Shown here one piece after another: positions 1 through 10,376 of a DNA stretch of 64,000 nucleotides; the stretch's first letter is position 1; the number at the start of each line of letters is the position of its first letter. The notes under the pieces were generated by a model. It searched no databases. It was not told the DNA's origin and saw only the letters and a list, made by a program, of their open reading frames with translations. A program made the position numbers and the translations under genes. Source of the DNA: Chryseobacterium luquanense (GTDB lineage Bacteria; Bacteroidota; Bacteroidia; Flavobacteriales; Weeksellaceae); the NCBI RefSeq assembly GCF_026460945.1, contig NZ_JAOVZV010000001.1, forward strand, positions 707,753-771,752, given 5' to 3'.

Positions 1-1791
1 TGCTCCACAAGTTGGTGCAGTTTCTGTACTTTGTGTAGCACTTACTGTTGTTCCTGTAGTGGTTGCACCACATAGATAATCAGGATTTACAGTTAATGTT
101 ACAGCACCTGAACAATTATCATTCACTGGTGGTGGTGGCGGAGTTCCAACACAAATATTAAAGCTATTATTTGCTCCCGCACCAGCATAATTATATACTC
201 TTACATAATACTTTTGTCCTATAGTCAAACCAGTTACATTACTAGAATCCGGATCGCTACAAAGTACACTAGTCATAGCACCACATGCTCCGCTCAGTAC
301 ATTAAAATACATATCTATAGAAGTACTTGTTCCTGTAGCTACAACATTAGTCAAACTAATATTATGCACTGTAGAGGTTGCTATAAATGAAAACCAAACA
401 TCATCATCAGGATTCCCAGAACAAGGAGTTGCTGCCATAGACAGAGTAGCTCCTAAAGTATTCCCTGGAGTTTTAACACCACACAACAAGTCAGGATTAA
501 CAGTTAGTGCAATAGCACCAGAACAGTTATCATTTGCAGGAGGAGGAGTTACTCCAGTTGTAAAGCTTCTTTCTGTACATCCTGTAGAAACACTTGCTCC
601 TTGATAAGCTGTAATCAAATAGAAATACTGAGTACTTGGATTCAAAGCAGTAGCAAATGTATAAGATGTAACGTTACCCAAATCAACATTTGAAAGAATA
701 TTACCCGCACCAGCAGAAGTACCGACTCTTATTCTATAACCTGATACACCTGAAATAGCAGTCCATGTAATGGTAGGCATATGAGAAACCCCTGTAGCCG
801 CTGCTGCCGGAGTACCAATTGAAGGACAAGGTATTGCTAAAGTTGTAAAAGATCTCTCAGAACAACCAACCGCAGATCCAATTGCATTAACAGGAATCAC
901 CGTGTAGTAATATTGAGTTGAGAAATTTAAAGGAGTAGCAGCAGGAATAGTATATGTTGTAACATTTCCAACATCTACACCATTCATTACATCAGTACCT
1001 CCTGGGGTTGTACCTATATTTATTTTATAACTATTAGTTATAGGATTTGGAGCCCAAGTAATTGTAGGAGTTACAGAAACACCGGTTGCAGCAGCAGCAG
1101 GCGCAGAAACTGTAGTACATCCAGGAACCGTTGTAGGAGGCGGAACCGTTGCATTAAATGCAATATGCGGTCTTCTATAATCTGAAGAAGTAAGAGTAGC
1201 ACCAAATGTACCTGTTGTTGTAACATATTTGGTTGTATTACTATTAGAAGTATTTATACAAGGTCCTGTATATTCATACTCCCAATCGATAGTTGTAGCT
1301 TGAGCAGTTGTCTGTACATATTCTGTAAAGACAGCAAGATTGCTCCCGGCTGTATAAACAAAGTTGGTAGAATGAGCAAACTCTTTGAAACCAGCAGTAC
1401 TTCCAATTGCAGTTTGAGGATTTGAGTCATACACCAAAGTAGCTCCAGTGATTGCAGTTGCCCAATCTAAAGCAGCAGAACCAAAATCTGTAGCTGTCGT
1501 ATTTTTTAGATAAATTTTAAAAGTAGCACCATTATTCATACTTCCAGACGAAGCAAGTCTTTTTAAGTAAGTTGAAGTAATTGTACCATCTGCAATTCCA
1601 ACCAATTGTGAACTTGCAATAATAAAAGCTCCACGACTTTTAGAATTAGCCGTTGCATTACTGTTTAGTGTTCCGTAACCATTCGTGGCTACGGTTCCAC
1701 TACATACGGGGACCGTATAAGTTTGTCCCCAATACAATTGACAAGCAAACACGCTCATCAAAAGCAGAAACAAAAAATTTAGTTTTTTCAT
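1..1791 (-). CDS. Secreted fibronectin type III repeat protein, partial (3' end beyond window)
   Basis: The frame opens with ATG at 1791 and stays open to the window edge, giving 597 codons without a stop. It starts with a signal peptide (KK, then a hydrophobic LLLM core, cut near GQT). About 200 residues of unassigned beta-rich sequence follow, then two fibronectin-III-like units, each opening with Cys and a PAAAATGVS motif, then at least two copies of a roughly 120-residue module that opens with NDNCSGA and contains DDDVWFSF. This layout is typical of large flavobacterial surface or secreted proteins exported by the type IX system. The C-terminal sorting domain would lie outside the window, so T9SS export is inferred. 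Function unknown; adhesin or protease ancillary domains are both possible. Confidence 0.75.
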   Translation of the reverse strand, partial: MKKLNFLFLLLMSVFACQLYWGQTYTVPVCSGTVATNGYGTLNSNATANSKSRGAFIIASSQLVGIADGTITSTYLKRLASSGSMNNGATFKIYLKNTTATDFGSAALDWATAITGATLVYDSNPQTAIGSTAGFKEFAHSTNFVYTAGSNLAVFTEYVQTTAQATTIDWEYEYTGPCINTSNSNTTKYVTTTGTFGATLTSSDYRRPHIAFNATVPPPTTVPGCTTVSAPAAAATGVSVTPTITWAPNPITNSYKINIGTTPGGTDVMNGVDVGNVTTYTIPAATPLNFSTQYYYTVIPVNAIGSAVGCSERSFTTLAIPCPSIGTPAAAATGVSHMPTITWTAISGVSGYRIRVGTSAGAGNILSNVDLGNVTSYTFATALNPSTQYFYLITAYQGASVSTGCTERSFTTGVTPPPANDNCSGAIALTVNPDLLCGVKTPGNTLGATLSMAATPCSGNPDDDVWFSFIATSTVHNISLTNVVATGTSTSIDMYFNVLSGACGAMTSVLCSDPDSSNVTGLTIGQKYYVRVYNYAGAGANNSFNICVGTPPPPPVNDNCSGAVTLTVNPDYLCGATTTGTTVSATQSTETAPTCGA

Positions 1792-2116
1792 ACTCAGTTA
1801 AATTAAAATTAGAGGGCTAAATTAATAAATATTAACAATCAAATTCAAAAAAATTGTTAATATTTTGAAAACATACCAACAATGAAGTTAAAATAATGAC
1901 ATATTATTAAACAAACATTTAATTATTTTTAAACCCGACAACAATTAAATACAATCAAATATCAATATATCAATCAATTACATAATATAAATTATTTCTA
2001 TTTAACAATAAATTTTAACCCTATAATTTAAACTATTGCCAAAATTCAAAGAGTAAAAAATCGCAACCAATAATATGGATTGCGATTTTGTACTTTTTCA
2101 AGATATTTAAAGAAAA
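1792..2116. other. AT-rich intergenic region
   Basis: This 325-base gap holds the upstream region of the secreted repeat protein and the terminator of dnaE (listed separately). The rest is very AT-rich with no open frame of note. No clear TAnnTTTG element was found for the leftward gene. Confidence 0.5.
2056..2090 (-). terminator. Rho-independent terminator after dnaE
   Basis: Inverted repeat AAAATCGCAA / TTGCGATTTT with a loop of about 13 bases. On the minus strand the stem runs straight into a T-tract. It lies about 27 bases past the dnaE stop. Confidence 0.75.
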
Positions 2117-5100
2117 TTAATTTAAATAAAACTCATATTTATTAAGCAGTTGTATATTTTTAATCAAATCACCATTCAAATTGACAGAGTGCTTCATCGA
2201 TTGAACTTCAATATGAGTATCATCATCAATATTTTTGATGTAAAATTTAAATTTCTGATTTCCTTGGTTTTCATTTAAAATATTTCTGAAAAAACTTAAA
2301 TCCTCGGGTCGAAAATCCATCACATCCATTATTAATGAAATACTTTTGGCAAATTTCTCGAATGCCTCCTGAAGTTCAATAACATCCACAACATTCACAA
2401 AAACCCTTCCGTCTTTTACCTGAGCAAATTTTATTTTTAAGATTACAAAACGCTGTACTTCAAGCTTATCCTTTAATTTCATATAATCTCGATCACCTAA
2501 TCTAAATGAATATGAACCTGAATAATCTTCCAAAGTTAGAAAAGCAACTTTTTCACCGCTTCGGAAACCATCTTTAACCACATATTCTGTGATTAAACCG
2601 GCAACGGTATATTCTTTTCCGCCACCACCGTTTTCTCGTTCTTTCTGTAAAGTTTTCCAGTCTTTTTTCTTTTCTTCAAACAGTTCTTCTTGTTTATTGG
2701 CAAAAGCCTGTTCTTTATAAGCATCAACCTCATCAAGATTTAAAAACCCGAAAACACCTTTTGGTTCCGCTTTTTTTACAACTTCCTCGATAATTTCCTC
2801 TTCTTCACCTGCAACAATATCATCAGAAACAATTTCAATTAAATCTGCCACCTCATCCACAGAATCTTTTTCTAAAATCGGAACTTCATCAGTAATTATT
2901 TTCGCTTCTTCGTCTTTTTCCAAAACTGCTTTTTTAGACAAACTTCCCTGCATAAACTGGTATTGAAACTTAAATTCATCAAGCGGATGCGCCGAAAGAT
3001 AAAATCCAATGGTTTCTTTTTCTTTATTTAATTTATGCATATTTGGCCACTCTACACAAGGTGCCAATTTGGGTTGCTCAATCTGAACTTCTTCTGCAAA
3101 ATCAGCAAAAAGAGAATGTTCCATTTCGTTTTTACTTTCCTGAAAACTTTGTCCGTAACGAATTAATCTTTCTAAATTCGTTCTTCCAGCCATATCGATA
3201 TCGAAATACTGACCTCTGTGGAAAGAATCCAATTCATCGAAAGCGCCTGCTACGACCAAACTTTCCGCCACTCTTTTATTCATCTGAGAAGGTAAAATTC
3301 TTTCGAAGAAATCATAAATATTTTTAAATCTTCCGTTTGCTCTTTCTTTTGTGATACCTTCACTCGGACCTTCACCAATTCCTTTGATAGCTCCCAAACC
3401 AAAACGGATTTGTCCTTTTTCGTTTACCGAGAATTTATATTGAGATTCATTCACATCTGGTCCCAAAACATCAACCCCAATACTTTTACAATCTTCCATA
3501 AACATGGTGATCGATTCGGTATTGTTGATGTTGTTACTCATCACACTCGCCATATATTCTGCCGGATAATTGGCTTTTAAATAAGCTGTTTGATACGCAA
3601 TAAACGCATAACAAGTGGAGTGAGATTTATTAAAAGCATATTCAGCAAAAGCTTTCCAGTCGTTCCAAATTTTTTCTAAAGGACCTTCATCGAGGTTATT
3701 TTTTCTTCCGCCTTCGATGAATTTCGGGTACATTTTATTCAGAACCTCAATCTGCTTTTTACCCATAGCTTTTCTCAAAGTATCGGCTTCACCTTTTGTG
3801 AAATTGGCCAATTTTTGAGACAAAAGCATTACCTGCTCCTGATAAACAGTAATTCCGTAAGTTTCCTTTAAATACTCTTCGGTTTCGGGTAAATCATAGA
3901 CAATTTCTTCGATACCGTGCTTTCTATTAATAAAGTTTGGAATATATTTAATTGGCCCCGGTCTGTACAAGGCGTTCATTGCAATCAAATCGGCAAAAAC
4001 TGTAGGCTTTAGTTCACGCATGTATTTTTGCATTCCCGGACTTTCATACTGGAAAATCCCAACCGTTCTTCCTTCTTTAAATAACTGATACGTTTTAGCA
4101 TCATCCAAAGGAATTGCATCGGGGTCAATATCAAGTCCATGTCTAGCTTTAACTATTTTTAAAGCATCTTTAATGATCGTCAAAGTTCTTAGACCCAAAA
4201 AGTCCATCTTCAGAAGACCAGCACTTTCTGCGACCGAGTTATCAAACTGAGACACTAAAATATCGGCATCTTTCGCCGCAATTGTTACAGGAATAATATT
4301 ACTCACATCTTCTGGTGTAATAATTACCCCACAAGCGTGAATTCCAGTATTTCGGATGCAGCCCTCCATCTTTTTCGCACTCGACAAAACATCGTGACGG
4401 GCATCATCCGGAGTATTAAGAACATACTTCATCTCATCGACAAGCATTTGTTCTTCAGGTTTTAGTTTATCATATTTCGATAAAGCTTTTGCAATATTCA
4501 TTCCCGGACTTGGCGGAATAAGTTTTGCAATATTATTGGTATCTGGAATAGGTAAATCTAAAACCCTTCCGGCATCTTTAATTGCAGATTTTCCACCCAA
4601 AACTGAGTAAGTAATAATCTGTGCCACCTGATTTTTACCATATTTTTCGACTACCCATTTGATAATTTTATCTCGACCTTCGTCATCAAAATCAATATCA
4701 ATATCAGGCATTGAAACCCTTTCCGGATTAAGAAATCTCTCAAATAGTAAATCGTATTTTATTGGATCAACATTGGTAATTCCCGTGCAATACGCCACGG
4801 CAGAACCTGCTGCAGAACCACGACCTGGACCAACCCAAACGCCCATTTTTCGAGCTTCATTACAGAAATCCTGTACAATCAAAAAGTAACCGGGATAACC
4901 CGTATTTGCAACGACTTCAAGTTCAAAGTCAAGACGTTCTTTAATTGCCGGAGTAATTCCTGTATCAGCATATCTTTTTTTCGCTCCTTCGTAAGTCAAA
5001 TGGGTTAAATATGCCATCTCACCACGTTTTCCACCATCAATTTCGTCTTCAGCATGAATAAACTCAGCCGGAATATCAAATTTTGGTAGTAAAACGTCTC

Positions 5101-6787
5101 TTTTTAAAGTATAAGGTTTAAATTTTGCAGTAAATTCTTCATATGCATCAAAAGCATCGGGATATGCCAAAAATGCTTCCTTAATTTCATGAGAATTTTT
5201 GATATAATATTCTCCAGTAGCCAATCCTCTCCTCTTTCCAAAGCCTTTTCCAACAGGCGTTGTCAGCTTTTCCCCATCTTTAATGCAGCTTACAATATCC
5301 TGAATATTAGAATCGTCTTTACTGGTGTAATACGTTTGATTTTGCGCTAAAAGCTTAACATTATATTTGTCTGCAAAATGCAACAAAACATCATTCAAAT
5401 GCTCTTCTTCAGGCAGTTTATGGTTTTGAATCTGAACATAAAAATCGTCTTCAAAAGTATCTTTCCACCATTTAAAAAGCTCCTCCCCTTTTTGTTCACC
5501 GGTATTTAAAATTGCATCGGGAATATCTCCGTTGATTCCGGAAGTCATGGCAATTAATCCTTCTTTATATTCAGCAATCACTTCACGGCTTATCCTAGGA
5601 ACTCCGAAATAAAATCCTTTGAGGAAACCAATGCTTGAAAGTTTTGCTAAATTTTTATAACCGTTAAAGTCCTTCGCCAACAAAACAACCTGCGTTCTTC
5701 TGTCGGGATCATCTTTGGTAAACTGTTTCTGCTCGTAACGGTCTGAAATATAAAATTCACAACCTACAACAGGAATTAATGGCTCAAAAACAGGTTCTTC
5801 CTCATTAAATTCTGTTCCGTTTTCTTCAGCTTCCTGCTTTTTTGCTACATATTCTTTATGCTTTTTTGCACGATCACCATTTGCTCCTTCAACCGCAGAA
5901 ACAAATTTAAAAGCACCCATCATATTTCCCAAATCGACCATTCCGACAGCTGGGAAATTTTCGTCTGTTGCTTTTTTAATTAAATCATTAATGCTCGAAG
6001 TTGCCGTTAATGTTGAAAAAACACTTTTATTATCAAAATTGAAATATCTTCCTAAATCAATATCATCGATACTCCCGACATCAGATTGCTTTTTCTTATT
6101 ATTAAAATCTGCAACCTGCCTTCTGATAATAATATTGAAAGGCTTAATCGGATTTGGATGAAGCGTTTTAAAATATGCCAATTGATCTTCCGAAGTTTTC
6201 AAAACCTCAGCAGGAATAATCCCAATACGCATCATTTCAAAGAAAACCTGAGCCGTTGCATTTACGTCGGCAGCAGCGTTGTGCGCTTCGTCAAACTTAT
6301 GACCGTACAATTTTTCGTATAATTCTTCCAGCTTCGGGGACTTGTATTTTCCTCCTCTTCCACCTGCAAGCTGACAATAATCTGTTCCCAAAATCATCGT
6401 ATCGGCTTTGGGTTTTTCCTGAAGATTGTCTTTTATATTTTTTCTGTAAAATTCTGCTCCGACGATGTTGTAATCAAATTCAACATTATGACCGGAAACG
6501 ACTCTTACTCTTTCTAAAACTTTGGCAAATTCATTTAAAATTTCTTCTAAATCACGACCTTCTTCGTTGGCAATTTTCGTTGTAATCCCGTGAATTCTTG
6601 CGGCATTAAAGGGAATATCATATCCTTCAGGTTTTATAATATAGTCATGATTTTCTAATAAAGTTCCGTCATCATCATGCAACTGCCACGCAATCTGAAC
6701 CATTCTTGGCCAATTATCTGAATCTGAAAGCGGTGCGTTGAAATTCTTTGGTAAACCCGTGGTTTCTGTGTCAAAAACTAAATACAT
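2117..6787 (-). CDS. dnaE: DNA polymerase III alpha subunit with N-terminal proofreading exonuclease
   Basis: Replicative polymerase of 1556 aa. Residues 1-190 form a DnaQ-type 3'-5' exonuclease with all three motifs: DTETTG (D6, E8), HNVEFDYN, and HNAAADVNA. A PHP-like region follows (about 250-515), then the C-family catalytic core with GPGRGSAAGS and the metal-binding MPDIDIDF (M693; D695 and D697 match the catalytic aspartates of E. coli DnaE), a helix-hairpin-helix region and a C-terminal OB fold (about 1390-1470). The PHP metal site looks dead: the usual HxH motif reads FSTLTATS here. E. coli DnaE is about 1160 aa and binds a separate epsilon subunit; the extra length is mostly the exonuclease. 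A fused exonuclease at the N-terminus is known in flavobacterial DnaE. Single-gene unit with its own terminator. Confidence 0.95.
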   Translation of the reverse strand: MYLVFDTETTGLPKNFNAPLSDSDNWPRMVQIAWQLHDDDGTLLENHDYIIKPEGYDIPFNAARIHGITTKIANEEGRDLEEILNEFAKVLERVRVVSGHNVEFDYNIVGAEFYRKNIKDNLQEKPKADTMILGTDYCQLAGGRGGKYKSPKLEELYEKLYGHKFDEAHNAAADVNATAQVFFEMMRIGIIPAEVLKTSEDQLAYFKTLHPNPIKPFNIIIRRQVADFNNKKKQSDVGSIDDIDLGRYFNFDNKSVFSTLTATSSINDLIKKATDENFPAVGMVDLGNMMGAFKFVSAVEGANGDRAKKHKEYVAKKQEAEENGTEFNEEEPVFEPLIPVVGCEFYISDRYEQKQFTKDDPDRRTQVVLLAKDFNGYKNLAKLSSIGFLKGFYFGVPRISREVIAEYKEGLIAMTSGINGDIPDAILNTGEQKGEELFKWWKDTFEDDFYVQIQNHKLPEEEHLNDVLLHFADKYNVKLLAQNQTYYTSKDDSNIQDIVSCIKDGEKLTTPVGKGFGKRRGLATGEYYIKNSHEIKEAFLAYPDAFDAYEEFTAKFKPYTLKRDVLLPKFDIPAEFIHAEDEIDGGKRGEMAYLTHLTYEGAKKRYADTGITPAIKERLDFELEVVANTGYPGYFLIVQDFCNEARKMGVWVGPGRGSAAGSAVAYCTGITNVDPIKYDLLFERFLNPERVSMPDIDIDFDDEGRDKIIKWVVEKYGKNQVAQIITYSVLGGKSAIKDAGRVLDLPIPDTNNIAKLIPPSPGMNIAKALSKYDKLKPEEQMLVDEMKYVLNTPDDARHDVLSSAKKMEGCIRNTGIHACGVIITPEDVSNIIPVTIAAKDADILVSQFDNSVAESAGLLKMDFLGLRTLTIIKDALKIVKARHGLDIDPDAIPLDDAKTYQLFKEGRTVGIFQYESPGMQKYMRELKPTVFADLIAMNALYRPGPIKYIPNFINRKHGIEEIVYDLPETEEYLKETYGITVYQEQVMLLSQKLANFTKGEADTLRKAMGKKQIEVLNKMYPKFIEGGRKNNLDEGPLEKIWNDWKAFAEYAFNKSHSTCYAFIAYQTAYLKANYPAEYMASVMSNNINNTESITMFMEDCKSIGVDVLGPDVNESQYKFSVNEKGQIRFGLGAIKGIGEGPSEGITKERANGRFKNIYDFFERILPSQMNKRVAESLVVAGAFDELDSFHRGQYFDIDMAGRTNLERLIRYGQSFQESKNEMEHSLFADFAEEVQIEQPKLAPCVEWPNMHKLNKEKETIGFYLSAHPLDEFKFQYQFMQGSLSKKAVLEKDEEAKIITDEVPILEKDSVDEVADLIEIVSDDIVAGEEEEIIEEVVKKAEPKGVFGFLNLDEVDAYKEQAFANKQEELFEEKKKDWKTLQKERENGGGGKEYTVAGLITEYVVKDGFRSGEKVAFLTLEDYSGSYSFRLGDRDYMKLKDKLEVQRFVILKIKFAQVKDGRVFVNVVDVIELQEAFEKFAKSISLIMDVMDFRPEDLSFFRNILNENQGNQKFKFYIKNIDDDTHIEVQSMKHSVNLNGDLIKNIQLLNKYEFYLN

Positions 6788-6976
6788 GTAACTTTTTCGA
6801 GTTTTTAGATTAAAAAAGAATGTAAAGTTAGGCTATTTTTTTATGATTTAAAATCTGTTTTCTGTTAAATTTAGACCAAAACCAAACGACATTTTGGAGG
6901 TTTAAAAATTGTTTAAAAATCATCAATTCAACCTTATCAATTTAAAAATCAACACTATAATTCGGTAAACTAACAA

Positions 6977-7007
6977 TTGTTCGGATTTCTAATTTTATGT
7001 ATATTTG
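6977..7007 (+). promoter_or_regulatory. Bacteroidetes-type promoter for the ketoacid dehydrogenase gene
   Basis: TTG at 6977-6979, a 20-base spacer, and TATATTTG at 7000-7007 match the TTG-N17-23-TAnnTTTG consensus. The element ends only 6 bases before the ATG at 7014, so the transcript should be leaderless or nearly so. Confidence 0.65.
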
Positions 7008-7013
7008 CTTTCT

Positions 7014-9086
7014 ATGGAAAATACACTTCACGAAAAAGTTTCTCAGGACATTTTATTAAAAGCTTATAACCACATGATGCTTGCCAAAGCGATGGCAGAT
7101 ATTTACGAAGAAAACAGAAATGTTTGCAAATATGTTCATAGCACATCACGCGGTCATGAAGCAATTCAGTTGGCAACGGCTTATCAGTTAAAGAAAGAAG
7201 ACTGGGTTTCTCCTTATTACAGAGACGAAAGCATTCTTTTGGGAATTGGTTTTGAGCCTTATCAATTGATGTTGCAATTGTTGGCAAAAGCTGATGATCC
7301 TTTTTCAGGAGGAAGATCGTATTATTCTCATCCATCGAGCAGAGATGAAGACAAACCAAAAATTATCCATCAAAGTTCAGCTACAGGAATGCAGACTATT
7401 CCAACAGCTGGAGTTGCTCAGGGAATTAAATATATTGAAGATTTTAATTTACAGCAGTTTGAGAACAATCCGGTTGTAATCTGTAGTCTTGGAGACAATT
7501 CTGTAACGGAAGGTGAAGTGAGTGAAGCACTTCAGTTTTCTGCATTACATCAATTACCTATAATTTTCTTAGTTCAGGACAATGAATGGGGAATTTCTGT
7601 TACAAAAGAAGAAGCAAGAACCGTAGATGCGTATGATTTTGTGGCAGGTTTTGAAGGTTTAGGCAGAATGAGAGTTGACGGAACCGATTTCGTGGAAAGT
7701 TTTGAAGCGATGAAGAAAGCCGTTGATTTTGTTCGAACTGAAAGAAAACCTTTGGTTGTTTGTGCTAAAACGGTTTTAATTGGTCATCACACATCTGGAG
7801 TTAGAAGAGAATTTTACAGAGATGAGGAAGATTTAGCAAAACACAGAGCAAAAGATCCAGGAAATATTCTTAGAAATCATTTGCTTGAATCTGGCGTAGA
7901 TGAAGAATTATTAAAACAAATTACAAAGAAGGCAAGATTAGAAGCAGAAGAAGCATTCGAAAGAGCTCAGAAAGCGGAAGATCCGAAGCCTGAAACTGTA
8001 ATGCAACATATTTTCGCACCGACTCCGATTACGGAAGAAGTGGGAACGCGTGAACCTGAAGGTGGTGAAAAAATCGTAATGGTTGATGCTGCAATTCACG
8101 CTGTTCAGGAGATTATGTGGAAACATCCAGAAGCTTTGTTGTACGGACAGGATGTCGGTGAAAGAATTGGTGGGGTTTTCCGTGAGACGGTGACTTTAGG
8201 AAAGAAATTCGGAAGCAAAAGAGTTTTCAATACAGCCATTCAGGAAGCTTACATTATTGGTTCTACAACTGGAATGAGTGCAGTTGGTTTAAAACCAATC
8301 GTTGAAGTTCAGTTTGCAGATTATATTTATCCGGGAATCAATCAGTTGATTACAGAGATTTCAAAATCTAGTTATTTAAGTCAGGGAAAATTCCCTGTAA
8401 GCAATATTATCCGTGTTCCAATTGGAGCTTACGGCGGCGGCGGTCCTTATCACAGTGGAAGTGTTGAAAGTATTTTAGCAAATATTAAAGGAATTAAAAT
8501 CGCTTACCCAAGTAACGCTGCAGATTTTAAAGGTTTATTAAAAGCAGCTTACTACGATCCAAATCCGGTGGTGATGCTGGAGCACAAAGGTTTGTATTGG
8601 AGTAAAGTTCCGGGAACTGAAGATGCCAAAACGATCGAACCTGCGGAAGATTACATTTTACCTTTCGGAAAAGGAAAAGTAATCATCGAAGCTGATAAAA
8701 ATGAAACCGAAAAAGGCAGAACTTTAGTGGTTGTAACGTATGGAATGGGCGTTTACTGGGCTAAAGAAGCTGTGAAAAACTTTAATGGAAGAGTTGAAGT
8801 TATTGATTTAAGAACTATTATTCCTTTGGATGAAGAATTGGTTTTTGAAAGAGTAAAAGCACACGGAAAATGTATTGTTTTAACAGAAGAACAATTGAAT
8901 AATTCTTTCGCAGAAGCCTTTGCACATAGAATTTCAAAGCATTGCTTTAAATATCTTGATGCTCCGGTAGAAACGATTGGTTCATTGGATACTCCGGCAG
9001 TTCCTATTAATTTAGTTCTTGAAAAAGAAATGCTTCCAAATGCTGAGAAATTAGCTTCAAAAATCGAAGAAATGCTGAAATATTAA
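7014..9086 (+). CDS. 2-oxoacid (probably branched-chain) dehydrogenase E1, fused alpha and beta subunits
   Basis: Thiamine-diphosphate enzyme that decarboxylates 2-oxoacids and passes the acyl group to the E2 lipoyl protein, cytoplasmic. Residues 1-330 are an E1-alpha domain with the ThDP motif (GDNSVTEGEVSEAL ... QDNEWGIS). Residues 345-690 are an E1-beta domain (LLYGQDVGERIGGVFR, VEVQFADYIYPGINQL, a transketolase C-terminal half with EVIDLRTIIPLD). The one-chain arrangement at about 690 aa is common in Bacteroidetes. I chose ATG 7014, because an upstream in-frame TTG at 7005 lies inside the -7 element. No E2 or E3 gene is adjacent. Branched-chain specificity is inferred from family resemblance; a pyruvate or acetoin enzyme is not excluded. 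Confidence 0.88.
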   Translation: MENTLHEKVSQDILLKAYNHMMLAKAMADIYEENRNVCKYVHSTSRGHEAIQLATAYQLKKEDWVSPYYRDESILLGIGFEPYQLMLQLLAKADDPFSGGRSYYSHPSSRDEDKPKIIHQSSATGMQTIPTAGVAQGIKYIEDFNLQQFENNPVVICSLGDNSVTEGEVSEALQFSALHQLPIIFLVQDNEWGISVTKEEARTVDAYDFVAGFEGLGRMRVDGTDFVESFEAMKKAVDFVRTERKPLVVCAKTVLIGHHTSGVRREFYRDEEDLAKHRAKDPGNILRNHLLESGVDEELLKQITKKARLEAEEAFERAQKAEDPKPETVMQHIFAPTPITEEVGTREPEGGEKIVMVDAAIHAVQEIMWKHPEALLYGQDVGERIGGVFRETVTLGKKFGSKRVFNTAIQEAYIIGSTTGMSAVGLKPIVEVQFADYIYPGINQLITEISKSSYLSQGKFPVSNIIRVPIGAYGGGGPYHSGSVESILANIKGIKIAYPSNAADFKGLLKAAYYDPNPVVMLEHKGLYWSKVPGTEDAKTIEPAEDYILPFGKGKVIIEADKNETEKGRTLVVVTYGMGVYWAKEAVKNFNGRVEVIDLRTIIPLDEELVFERVKAHGKCIVLTEEQLNNSFAEAFAHRISKHCFKYLDAPVETIGSLDTPAVPINLVLEKEMLPNAEKLASKIEEMLKY

Positions 9087-9105
9087 TTCAGATAAAAAAT
9101 AAATT

Positions 9106-9135
9106 AAGCCTCTAAATATTTTTAGAGGCTTTTTT
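9106..9135 (+). terminator. Rho-independent terminator
   Basis: AAGCCTCTAAA / TTTAGAGGCTT hairpin followed by a T run, 20 bases past the E1 stop codon. Confidence 0.85.
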
Positions 9136-9178
9136 GTACACTTTTTGCTAACTTGGTTTTACAAATTTTATTTTTAAA

Positions 9179-10210
9179 ATGATCACGACCAAATACGTCA
9201 ATTACAAACAGGTTCTCAACTTATCCGGATTTCATCTTATTTTAATTACTTTTTGGTGTACCTTGATTGCAATTCTTTTCCATATTTTTCATTGGGATTG
9301 GATGATTATTCCTTGGGTTCCTGTAGCATTGATTGGTACGGCGGAAGCTTTTTTGGTTGGTTTTAAAAACAATCAAGCTTACGATAGACTTTGGGAAGCA
9401 AGAAAAATCTGGGGTGGAATCGTTAATTCCAGCAGAATGCTTGGTTCAATGGTGTATTCTTTTGATACCGCAGATGAAAATGTAGGAGAATTTGACTTTG
9501 AAGACCGACGCAAAAAAATTGTTTTCCGTCACATTGCATGGTTATATCAATTCCGTGATCAGCTTTTGATTCCGGCGGAATGGGAACATATTAAAGTGGA
9601 GGAAGAACATTTCAAAAATATCGATCATAAGCGTAATAGATTGATCAAAGCGGGGTTTCCTGATTATGGCAGAACGCCTATTTTTCTCAATAAATATTTA
9701 TCTGAAGAAGAAGTAGAATTGCAATCTCATTATAAGAATTTTGCGACTTATCTTATTGCTCAACAGTCAAAAGATGTGAATGAGCTGAAAAATATGAATG
9801 CTATTTCAGAGTTCAATCAAATTCAGTTGCAGGATTGTCTGAATGAGTTTTATACTTTACAAGGACAAGCTGAAAGAATTAAGAAATTTCCTTTACCGAG
9901 ACAGTTTGCGAGTACGGCTTTTGTGTTTAATATCATCTTTATTATGTTGCTTCCACTTGGATTGGTGAGTGAATTTGCAAAATTAGGAGATTGGGGAATC
10001 TGGGCTTCAATACCGTTTTGTATTACGATTGGCTGGATTTATATTATCATGGAATTAGTAGGTGATTATTCTGAAAACCCTTTTGAAGGATTGATGTTTG
10101 ATATTCCGATGTTATCGATTTGTCGAGCAATTGAAATTGATCTTTTACAAATGGTAGGAGAAACCGATTTACCTGACGTAATTACTTCAAAAAATGGCGT
10201 TTTAGTATAA
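9179..10210 (+). CDS. Bestrophin-family ion channel (UPF0187)
   Basis: Inner-membrane protein of 343 aa. Features of the bacterial bestrophin family: an N-terminal hydrophobic pair (about residues 15-65), then FLVGFKNNQAYDRLWEARK and WGGIVNSSR. A soluble helical middle and a second hydrophobic pair (about 235-280) follow, then the ENPFEGLMFDIPML segment near the end that is typical of the family. Bacterial homologues form pentameric channels, some of them cation-selective. ATG 9179 gives a sensible N-terminus; no Shine-Dalgarno or TAnnTTTG element is seen. It sits alone after the E1 terminator. Confidence 0.9.
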   Translation: MITTKYVNYKQVLNLSGFHLILITFWCTLIAILFHIFHWDWMIIPWVPVALIGTAEAFLVGFKNNQAYDRLWEARKIWGGIVNSSRMLGSMVYSFDTADENVGEFDFEDRRKKIVFRHIAWLYQFRDQLLIPAEWEHIKVEEEHFKNIDHKRNRLIKAGFPDYGRTPIFLNKYLSEEEVELQSHYKNFATYLIAQQSKDVNELKNMNAISEFNQIQLQDCLNEFYTLQGQAERIKKFPLPRQFASTAFVFNIIFIMLLPLGLVSEFAKLGDWGIWASIPFCITIGWIYIIMELVGDYSENPFEGLMFDIPMLSICRAIEIDLLQMVGETDLPDVITSKNGVLV

Positions 10211-10214
10211 TTAT

Positions 10215-10345
10215 CTGAAATTTCCCTGTTTGGAATCATTTCGCAGCACGACTTGAGCGGAAATCCTTTTTTGGCGATTGAGCTTGTCGAAATAACCAAA
10301 AAAGATTGGGAGCGGAAGGCGGAAAAAGCTGCCCAAAACTAACAC
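10215..10345. repeat. Dispersed intergenic palindromic repeat, copy 1
   Basis: The gap between the bestrophin gene and lrp carries AAATCCTTTTTTGG, then CGATTGAGC and CGAAATAACC, then AAAAAAGATTGGGAGCGG and GCGGAAAAAGCTGCC. The CCTTTTTT and AAAAAAG arms can pair. A diverged relative lies at 24150-24275. This looks like a small non-coding dispersed element of this lineage. Confidence 0.5.
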
Positions 10346-10376
10346 AGTGGATCGATGTAGTCAAATAAATACAAAA

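Noticed and set aside
7005..7013. TTG start three codons before ATG 7014 for the E1 gene
   Set aside because: The TTG is part of the -7 element TATATTTG, so it would not be in the transcript.
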